This document shows positions 56,701 to 64,000 of a stretch of 64,000 nucleotides of DNA, in pieces. This stretch comes from Nectonema munidae (Eukaryota; Nematomorpha; Nectonematoida; Nectonematidae). The stretch spans positions 645,001 through 709,000 of the forward strand of contig JAUIRK010001056.1 of assembly GCA_030549495.1 (NCBI GenBank), written 5' to 3'. Position numbers and translations under genes: made by a program. The notes under the pieces are model-generated. The model was not told the origin of the DNA, did no database searches, and saw only the letters and a program-made list of their open reading frames with translations. How positions within the stretch are numbered: position 1 is the first letter of the stretch; the number at the start of each line of letters is the position of its first letter.

Positions 56701-59700
56701 TTTAGACCAATTTATTTTAAATTGGTAATGTTCATAACACAAAATCTTTGTATGCTAGGTTGTTTAGAAAGTAGTTCATTGGAAAATTTATCTCAACTTC
56801 CAACTGCAAAAGAGGTTCTAAAAAGCGTTTATATTTTTACAGTTACAAATTAAATAAGTCAATTATTTTTAGCAATATTTTTTACATTGTTTATTGTTTG
56901 TATAATAAAAATATGTTTAAAAATTTTTCAGCATAAACATATATACAAAATGTGAATTATGCTATGAGGAAACCCCCATTTTACGAGTTTGATTTTAAAA
57001 ATTCGTATAAGTTTTTTTCCATCTATTTGCATTATTTCAGGGGGTGTGCAAGAGAAATTTATGGGAAAATATTTTGCATAGTAGGTATTAACTATGTCCA
57101 TAACGTGTGCGAAAAGTTTTTTTTGAAATTTTTTTATTATAAATATCTTTTTGACGTTTAGCAATTTTTAAGTTTAAGTATATAGTAGTAGTCTAACAAG
57201 ATGTGTTAGGCATGTTATATCTCCTTGCCAGCTTTATAACTCAAAATCATTCAAAAAAACACCGTATTAAAAATAAATAAATAAAGTTAGGTAATGATGC
57301 ATGACACTTAGTTTACAGTTAACTCTAAAAATTGCGCCCACTCCCTAAGAAAGGGCTGAATAAGCCACATGTTAAAGTGAAACAGAATCTTAAAAGAATT
57401 AATGAATACCTGATAAAACCACTGCATCAAATCCCGCAAATCTGAAAGAGAAGCAATTTTGTCGAGAAAGGAGATGCACTCGACGCCTACGTTCTTTTCG
57501 TAGCCTCCCCTTTGAAGGTTGTATTGATCCTCCATTTCACAAATCTTGTTCTGCAAGTCACTTATGTTAAATTGCTTGATTTCAAGGCTCTTTTTCAATT
57601 CTTCTATCATGTTTTCAATGATTGCAGCATCATATGGGTATTTTTCTTCATCCAAAACGAAGGTTTCATTCGGATCCTAAAATAATTATCATAATAAAAA
57701 AGCGAGCACATCAATTGAAGCTAACATATTCAATTTCCCATTTAAAGGATGATCTATTTGCAAATTTTAATAAAATGTACGATTCGAAAAGGAAAGATTG
57801 CAAAGTGAAATAAACATAAAAAATGTGCTTAGATATATTAAAAATATCCAGATATATTTTGTTTTTAAAATGACATGATCTTAAGGTTTTGATTTAAAGA
57901 TGAAACATATTCCTTTATAGGGTTAAAAAACCATTTGATCACAGAGAAGGTAGACGAAATAAGTTATTTGATATTAAGCTTTTGAGGACGGGAATTTTAA
58001 GACTAATCGTCTACTTTTTTTCAATGAAATTTTACATATTTAAAGCAGAAGACTTTTATTACTTGGCACACCGGTGTCACACTGATCGTCAAAGGAATAA
58101 TACAGAGTATTCATTCATGCTTTTAATACTAATCTGTTTTACATTATACATGATCTGATAGCTCTAGTCGTTAAGGCGTTAATACAAAGATTCTGGCTTA
58201 GACTTGATAACGTCGGATTATTCTAGACGTAAATCAGTTAAAAAGAAGAAATCAATAAGAAATGCCTTTTAGTTGAAATGTGCATTGATTTAAACGTTGT
58301 AGAGCCTTTTTTTTGAAAAATAATCAGGCCTCAATCTTCGAAAAATGGAAGTTTCTGAAGATAAAGCGCATAAATTTGTCTAAAAGTCTTGAAATGGAGC
58401 AGGAATGGCTGTAAAATATAGTGAGAAGGCTCATTTATCTCAGTGTTAAACAAAATTAAAAAAATATTGCCTTGTAAGAAAAACAGTATTTTGATTTGAC
58501 ATTCTAGACAGTTAAGACGGGGGAGATTAGGTCCTATGGATGATACAGGTTGAAGAAAACAATGAATACGGGAAATTTAGCGAATTAACTCAATACTACT
58601 CACATATCAGTATTTTTCAGCTAATCTAACTAGAACTATCTACGTAAAAGAACAAGTGATTGAATTAGTATTTCATTATATTTATATTCAGAACTATATA
58701 AGCAATGAAAAAAAACAATGACTACACAAACTATTTAAAGAAGATTTTTTAACAATCAAATTACTACTGTTATTTTTTGATTACATTTTCATAACCTTGA
58801 CTTTGTCCCGAGGGATTTTGTCCATGAAGAAGAAGAAGCCTTTATCATACAAATGTAAATAAAAAGGGAAAATAACTTCAAAAACAATAAAAATCAAATT
58901 GCACACATGAGAATACAAACATATATTTGTATAAATGGTTGAGAAAAAGTTCTTAGGAACCGCTTAAATCACAACCTGAGTGTTTTGTCTTGGCGGGATT
59001 TTCTCCTAAGAGAATTTTGTCCTAGTACCAACATATATATAAATCTTTTCAAGATAGTTCTAAGAATATCATAATACAAAAGAAGTAATACTAAAATGAT
59101 CCTATTTTTCTTCATTTTCGATATTGTACTTCCGTTATGCACCGTTTGCCTCATTCACTTCAGAAAATTATTACATACTTTATAAATTTGCTGTGTTTGT
59201 CCGTTTAAAATAAGGAAAATAATCTGTTTCAAATTCGTTTGTCCGTTTCAAATATTTACAATTATCGATATCATAAATCAGTATGCGAAATGTTGTAAAT
59301 TTTAAAATCTTGGATATTGTCAATGTTACTTAAGTAACTGTTTGCTATAAGTGGAAGCCGATTAATGAATGCAGCAGTATCATACGGTGGTTGGTATGTT
59401 GGTTGGCTGGTACTACACATACTCCTCGCTTCCCACCCAAAAGTTTAATGAAATTCGACACATTTACATTGTGAGCACTTTTAGAGAGAAAGGCATTGAC
59501 TCAGTTTTGGTAAAAAAAATTACGCGTAATATGGAGAGAAAGAACAACAAGATTTTGTTGTTTTATATTTTATAAAATTAAAAAGTTGGATAAAAAGATT
59601 TTGATAATGATTATACGCAAATTTTTTAATTTTTGTTCAATTAACAATTAGCTCTTTCAGGCATAATGTGTGATCATTCACAAACGAAATAAAGATCGTG

Positions 59701-62700
59701 TGCTTTATGTTATATGAAAATTGATTCAGAGAGAAAAGCAAAGAACTAATTTTTGAAAGCCAATGCCTGAAAGGGTAATGTAAAAAACTGATAAATTGGC
59801 ATTTGATTGAAGGTTATGAAGAAACTTTTAGATATTTCCACTTCTGAACCAACAAGACCACGTTGGGAAACACTACACTTATATATAGTTCACGGTACGG
59901 TTAAAACCGGTCTTAGTGATTCATTTCAATACGGTCCGATCTGGTCTGTAGATATAAAAGCCCGTTCAAACTATATACTGGCCCAGGTCTAGATATTATA
60001 GTAGCGGACCAAAATTTAACAGGATGATTTGAAACACCACAATTAAGTAAAGATAGTTATGAGTAGACCTGTTCACTGTCCCATTAAAACCGGTCCTAGT
60101 AGCTAAGTTTGGTCCGGCCTTTAATTTCTGTAATCCGGTGTACTCTGGTCCTTAGCTATTATAGTCCGGTTTAAACTATAGACGGTCTAGTCCAACTATG
60201 GTCTGCATATTATGAATTTTAACAAGTCTACTTGCATATATTACACCATTCAGCTCTTCGTCTAATAAAAGCTTATGCAGGCAAAGTGTATGCTACTCTG
60301 TGAGAAAACTTAGATACCTGTTGAGGAGCTGCGATTAATTTAAGTTCCAACTTTTTCAGCTCGGCATTATCCTGTCCGCGTTCCACTTGCAACTGCTCAA
60401 CATAACTCTTGGTAGAACTCAAAACTAAAGCAAAATCCATTTCTTCGCACAACTTCTCTTTGAAGAAGTCATTTGTGCTGTTGGTTGAAATTGCATTTTT
60501 CTTACTCTTTTCCTTGGAATTTGTGGAAGCCTTTTTCGCAATATTTTTGTAGCGCTGGAAGGAAAGTGAGATTTCTTCATATTTGCGCTTCAAAACATTC
60601 TGATTAAATGAAGAAAGGGCATACTCGTGAAGATTTGAGATATTTAAGTAGTAATAAGAGCAACCTTTTCACTTTCAAGTTTTTGTTTTTGTTTCAAAAT
60701 AGACATCTCCTTCTTGAAGCTGTCAACCTTCACTTTATTCAGTTCGCGTTGTGCATTATTTTTCAGTTGCATCAAATTTTTACCGTCTTCTTTCAACTTT
60801 TTCACTAAAGTAATTTTCATTTTCTTCAAATCCTAAAAAATTAAATATTACAGAATAAAGGCATTCATTATATAAGAGATATAAATTGCATGCTCAAACA
60901 CCGTAAATGTCCCTTCAAATTAAATAAATTTTGATAAATACCATTGAAATTGTAAAAACAATTAAAGCGGACCAAAAATTTTAGTTTTAATAAAAGCGTT
61001 CTTGTAGGCAATATCGTGAACTTTACGTGGATAAAGTGATCTAACTGAGAGAAAAGTTGAGGATCATTGCTATTTGCTATACAATTTAAAAGAAATAAAA
61101 AAATATTGCAAGAATCAGATGAACTGGACAACAAATGTTTTCTAAGAATTACAACTTGTTGGTTTCCTATCAGAACGTGTCCAATATTTTTTCATTTCCC
61201 CATTCAACACAATAACTACTATATTATACACACAATCATCATTAGCATAACAGGCGAATCTTTCGCTAACTCGGAAATTTTGGGATCATTCGAAAAATAA
61301 GTTGCACGAAGATTGGAATTGATAGCTAAAAAATAAAAACATTACATTAAGCTCATAAGGTGCAGAGAGCAAATACGCAAATGCAGCAACTAAAGATATC
61401 ACCCTACTCTAAACAAAAAGGTGTAACTAAAGTATGAAATGACATTTTAGTAGAGCCATTTTCACACTATATTTAATACTTTTCTGCACATATCATGAAA
61501 AAGCTTTATTTTCGATTGCAAATATGCCTGCATTTTTCTTAACCAATTAGCTAGAGAATTAGAAGTTATGTATATAAATAAAAGGGATTCTAAAAAATTT
61601 CAAATAAATATTAAAATTATGTAATTGTGAACACAAAAATTAACTTAAATAATGTGCTATTTTAAATTATTTGAATGGTTGATGGTAAAAAAAACGTGAG
61701 TTAGAAATTTTTCAAATATAACAAAAATTCCGTGCAATTTCTATCTTTGCTTTACTTATCAAATCAGGATCTCCAAAAAGAATCGAGACTCAATCAAAGT
61801 AATTTATTTGGCATGTTTATATGATTTTTGAAAAAATGGATAAAAATGTGGTTCTTATTTTTTAAACTAATTGTCCACATTCAGTAAATAATAAGTTAAG
61901 AATTCTGGACAAAAGTAGTAGAGATGGAATTTTTAGAAGCAATAAATACTCGTGAAAGATATTATGTTTGTCATAAAGAAGGAATTATATATCGAATGAC
62001 TTGAAAAAGTAATGCTCATATGTTTAACATATGTATATAATTACACATACCCAACACGTATATAATGTGTTAATATAAATAAATTTATATTTATATCACT
62101 TTGAAGTGTATAATAAATTATACACACATACCCAACACGTTTACAGATACAAAAAACAGATATGCACATACAGTGTGTAGATCACTGGTTCTCAACTTCT
62201 AGTTTTGAGGCACGCATAGCAAAGCTGTTGAAAAAATAGGCTAGCAATATCATATCAAAACTCAACTTATAAGATGTGCTGTAAAGGAAGTTCGCTTAGA
62301 TGAAAAGGTTTCGTTTATTCCTCTTACGTGAGATTCGTTCTTACTTATGGAGCTCAAAAATAGCTTCTAAAAGAAATTGATAAAAGAAAGCTACAAACAA
62401 ATGAAAGAGAATGTTAAGAATGCTATGTGGAATAACTTTGAAAGATAAAATAAGTAATGAAAAAGTTAGAAGTCAGACTGGTGTAGTTATAAAAACTGCG
62501 AACTTTAAGCGATGCTTCGCAGCTAAGTTTTAATAGAAAAGTGAAACGTAGACCCAAAACGAGCTGGACGGAAAATATATGGAAAGATATGATAAGTTTA
62601 GGACTCAAACTTGGTGATGGAAAAGACAGGCTCTACTGAAGACAAAAAATCAAGCTTACGTGAATCAGTTTTGTTAAATTTGTTATCCATTGGTGGACCG

Positions 62701-63977
62701 GCTCACCCAAGTTAGCTGGTACTAACTATAGCCGTTAAATTATGATAATGATTCATCTATTAATTGTACTGTACATACGTTGTAAAGTAGTTTTGTATCT
62801 ATAATCTGCTCTTAAATTTCCTCTACCCATCACCCGTCTATGGCAGTAGCAGATTTAAACGGTGCAAACAGCAATCTGCAATTTTTGAGTTGGTTCTGAA
62901 TTTAGGTTGAGAGCCATTGGTGTAGATTAATCCTTTAAGACCCAGATTTTTGAAAACCAATTGCTAGCTTATTTTTTCATGGTATTTTATACGACTTAAA
63001 TGAGATGATGTTTGTATGTAATACTGGTGTCCCGTTGGGTATCAAAGGTTTAAATCCCGATTGACAAAATGTTGGCAACAATACTAAAATATACGAAAAA
63101 AATTAAGTAAGTAAGATAATTAGTAACGAAATTAGTTAGACAACAGTTGGTTAGTCTAGTTAAGAGTAGTGTCACACAAGAAAAGTTATCAAACTTAGCC
63201 TGCACACAGTGTGTGTTGAATCAATCATAGATTCCCAATAAATACATGAAACAGTTATGCACAAGATGTATAACACGGATTGAAACGAGTACCGAGATTT
63301 GAGAACAGCAAACGTAAAACATGTAGAACTGGGAAAAATAGGAAAGTTCAAATTATTTTGAAAAAGCATATTTTTACACAAAATTTTTAAACACTAATAA
63401 AAATGAAATGCCTTTGTTCGTCAGGTAACTTTTTAAAAATACTTAAGCTTGTTTTTTGAAAAGTCTTCTTTTTGTTTTTGAAAGCAACATAGAACCAATT
63501 TAAAATCCTAATTCTATTTGAGTACCTATTGGTTTTATTGACAAAAAATAAAATAATTGATCAAGCCATTGTTTGCGTTTTCCTGTTGCTTCATAGCTCT
63601 TAAATTTTGTACTAATTTATTGTTTAATAGGATTTTCTTGTGCAGTGGGGAAATCTCAAAACTAATACACACAAAATACGTATACATATAGATACTAAAT
63701 TTACACACAAGCATAGCACACAACGACACACGACACACACAGACAAATAAGGACTTACCATAATTTCGGATTTCAAAGATTTAATAAGACTCTTATTGGT
63801 TTCAGCAATCTTGAGTTGTTTTTCGTTTTCCGAGAGTTTCTTCAACAAAACAGAAATCTTGTCTTCCAGTTCCTTTAGACGCTGTCTCCTCTGTTTTGAT
63901 AACTTGCCGACTATCGCGCTTTGCTTATTTTCCTCCAATAACTCTTCCTTTTCTTTTTGTAACTTTTTTATTTCATC
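50708..63977 (-). CDS. KIF4: KIF4-type chromokinesin, stalk and tail (partial, 13 exons)
   Basis: Exons in transcript order: 63759-63977, 60665-60832, 60318-60599, 57410-57676, 55820-55984, 55687-55761, 55549-55632, 55393-55497, 53355-53435, 53242-53289, 53038-53124, 50823-50909 and 50708-50761, together 574 codons. The first exons align by eye with the KIF4 stalk: GKLSKQRRQRLKELEDKI matches AKLSEHRRKLLQELEGQI, MKITLVKKLKEDGKN follows the QLMRQMKEDAEKF helix, and NVLKRKYEE matches NVLRRKTEE. KIF4 is a plus-end kinesin that binds chromosome arms and PRC1 at the spindle midzone. The sequence is almost wholly predicted coiled coil, then a basic tail with KKKKVRSKKK, a likely nuclear signal. The motor domain lies beyond 64,000. 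The cysteine-rich tail domain usual in KIF4 was not found. Confidence 0.88.
50823..50909 (-). CDS. KIF4: KIF4-like exon 12 of the window
   Basis: Basic segment TVYKKKKVRSKKKSSENN, a likely nuclear localisation signal, 29 codons. Acceptor cctttttag, donor gtaagt, phase 0 on both sides. Confidence 0.7.
50910..52211. other. Intron of the KIF4-like gene; nothing recognised
   Basis: AT-rich with short CA and TA runs; no exon or known element seen. Confidence 0.4.
52212..52346 (+). repeat. tRNA-derived SINE, family 1, diverged
   Basis: GGCAGGTTGGTTGAGATGAT head, B box GGGTTCGGTTCC, CATAGTTTGACATAAGCGG and CAATGAAAACCC tail. The block GTTAATGGGTGG is present twice just before and at its start. Confidence 0.75.
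52654..52933. mobile_element. hAT-type MITE
   Basis: The body is 52,662-52,925 with ends CAGGCCGGTGACCAG and CTGGTCACGGGCTTG. Flanks ATTGCAGT and ATTGCAAT are an 8-base duplication with one difference. Confidence 0.8.
53038..53124 (-). CDS. KIF4: KIF4-like exon 11 of the window
   Basis: Basic, serine-rich segment KKSYYKTRNQSKKRSTEE, 29 codons. Acceptor tttcacgacag, donor gtaaat, phase 0 on both sides. Confidence 0.7.
53242..53289 (-). CDS. KIF4: KIF4-like exon 10 of the window
   Basis: Sixteen codons, FDNFFPTTPKDSEINI, with a TTP site that could be a cyclin-dependent kinase target (inference). Acceptor ttttaaag, donor gtaagt, phase 0 on both sides. Confidence 0.65.
53355..53435 (-). CDS. 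KIF4: KIF4-like exon 9 of the window
   Basis: HNLGECSIKGIKTENRVDV and following, 27 codons, outside the coiled coil. Acceptor ttttattttag, donor gtattc, phase 0 on both sides. Confidence 0.68.
53436..55392. other. Intron of the KIF4-like gene; nothing recognised
   Basis: AT-rich, no exon-like frame with good splice sites and no repeat family recognised. Confidence 0.4.
55393..55497 (-). CDS. KIF4: KIF4-like exon 8 of the window
   Basis: Coiled coil EEEAKKKELANLNAIKELEH and following, 35 codons, the end of the stalk. Acceptor gttgtcag, donor gtaaac, phase 0 on both sides. Confidence 0.8.
55549..55632 (-). CDS. KIF4: KIF4-like exon 7 of the window
   Basis: Coiled coil IKLYIEKNEELESKVSQLED, 28 codons. 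Acceptor ctaacgtag, donor gtatca, phase 0 on both sides; the intron to exon 8 is only 51 bases. Confidence 0.8.
55687..55761 (-). CDS. KIF4: KIF4-like exon 6 of the window
   Basis: LLFILKQSNNASSSETEVET and following, 25 codons. Acceptor atcgacacag, donor gtttca, phase 0 on both sides. Confidence 0.75.
55820..55984 (-). CDS. KIF4: KIF4-like exon 5 of the window
   Basis: Coiled coil KLNKMISEQTNEIERTISY then LLTNQLDAAKNKEDALIASL, 55 codons. Acceptor attcaaatag, donor gtaaga, phase 0 on both sides. Confidence 0.82.
57410..57676 (-). CDS. KIF4: KIF4-like exon 4 of the window
   Basis: IIENMIEELKKSLEIKQFNI, SDLQNKICEMEDQ and later FLDKIASLSDLRDLMQWFYQ, matching the KIF4 segment with IADLQQKL and the A-x-x-L-K-Y-L helix. 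89 codons. Acceptor taattattttag, donor gtattc, phase 0 on both sides. Confidence 0.88.
57987..58104. mobile_element. TTAA MITE, diverged copy H
   Basis: TTTTAAGACTAATCGTCTAC, then AAAGCAGAAGACTTTTATTA, and the palindrome ACACCGGTGT before GATCGTCAAAGG. Ends are decayed. A second, reversed fragment with GTCGGATTATTCTAGACGTA lies at 58,190-58,240. Confidence 0.5.
59890..60215. repeat. Degenerate GGTCC-core repeat patch
   Basis: AACCGGTCTTAG, ACGGTCCGATCTGGTC, AACCGGTCCTAGTAGC, TTTGGTCCGGCC, CTCTGGTCCTTAGC and TAGTCCGGTTT recur over about 320 bases of KIF4 intron. Element type unknown. Confidence 0.5.
60318..60599 (-). CDS. KIF4: KIF4-like exon 3 of the window
   Basis: NVLKRKYEEISLSFQRYKNI, then LCEEMDFALVLSSTKSYVEQ, equivalent to the NVLRRKTEE and GNEIEVMVST blocks of KIF4. 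94 codons. Acceptor tttaatcag, donor gtatct, phase 0 on both sides. Confidence 0.88.
60665..60832 (-). CDS. KIF4: KIF4-like exon 2 of the window
   Basis: DLKKMKITLVKKLKEDGKNL and following coiled coil, 56 codons, matching the KIF4 RVQLMRQMKED helix. Acceptor ttttttag, donor gttgct, phase 0 on both sides. Confidence 0.87.
62175..62927. mobile_element. Non-autonomous hAT element carrying LINE sequence
   Basis: The body is 62,183-62,919, flanked by the perfect 8-base duplication GTGTAGAT. The ends CACTGGTTCTCAAC and GTTGAGAGCCATTG match at 12 of 14 positions. Inside lies a plus-oriented LINE reverse-transcriptase tail instead of a transposase. Confidence 0.82.
62315..62640 (+). pseudogene. LINE reverse-transcriptase C-terminal fragment
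   Basis: Shifting frames read FVLTYGAQ, LRMLCGITLKDKISNEKVRS and RPKTSWTENIWKDMISLGL. These are the YG, then MLR(n)LKDKI.NE and RP(n)W(n)D blocks of RTE/Jockey-type LINEs, with the middle deleted. Same lineage as 37,310. Confidence 0.78.
62927..63053. mobile_element. TTAA MITE, copy I
   Basis: Body 62,931-63,049 with left end TCCTTTAAGACCC and right end ACTGGTGTCCCGTTGGGTAT, then CAAAGG. It abuts the hAT element directly: its left TTAA shares a base with the hAT target duplication. Confidence 0.6.
63759..63977 (-). CDS. KIF4: KIF4-like exon 1 of the window
   Basis: DEIKKLQKEKEELLEENKQS, then GKLSKQRRQRLKELEDKI and LKKLSENEKQLK, 73 codons of coiled coil well conserved with KIF4. Acceptor attttccttag, donor gtaagt, phase 0 on both sides. 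Earlier exons lie beyond the window. Confidence 0.9.
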
Positions 63978-64000
63978 CTAAGGAAAATACAAAATTTTGG

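Overview
The window is AT-rich nuclear DNA of an animal. It has split genes with GT-AG introns, introns from 54 bases to several kb, tRNA-derived SINEs, LINE tails and many cut-and-paste DNA transposons. The three host genes are metazoan families: a Caspr/neurexin IV adhesion protein, a ZFYVE21 FYVE-finger protein and a KIF4 chromokinesin. Fast-evolving proteins and dense hAT/piggyBac/SINE content suggest an arthropod; a copepod of the sea-louse type is my guess, not something the sequence proves.

Layout. (1) 698-21,188, minus strand: twelve exons of a contactin-associated protein/neurexin IV-like gene (F5/8C, LamG, LamG, EGF, start of the fibrinogen-like region). The signal-peptide exon was not found and the C-terminal part lies left of the window. 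Its introns hold hAT MITEs, TTAA MITEs, a LINE tail, SINEs and a piggyBac element (15,482-18,482) with a truncated hAT nested in it. (2) 21,189-27,333: intergenic, with a MITE, a hAT MITE and an old partial tandem duplication. (3) 27,334-35,176, plus strand: a complete five-exon ZFYVE21-like gene of about 269 residues. Most of its exons are too short to show as open frames; I joined them by splice phase and FYVE signature residues. (4) 35,177-50,318: gene-poor, with LINE remains, TTAA MITEs, SINEs, a near full-length but inactivated hAT transposon (44,564-46,940, perfect 8-base target duplication) and a decayed pogo/Tigger transposase split by a SINE. (5) 50,708-63,977, minus strand: thirteen exons of the KIF4 coiled-coil stalk and tail; the motor domain lies right of the window.

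The genes are unrelated in role: neural or epithelial septate-junction adhesion, endosome/focal-adhesion phosphoinositide binding, and chromosome/spindle-midzone motor. They do not form one pathway. The transposons give a readable order of insertion: pogo before SINE, and piggyBac before the nested hAT. Two hAT elements sit against the outer TTAA of small MITEs. No rRNA, CRISPR, retroviral or Polinton-like sequence was recognised.
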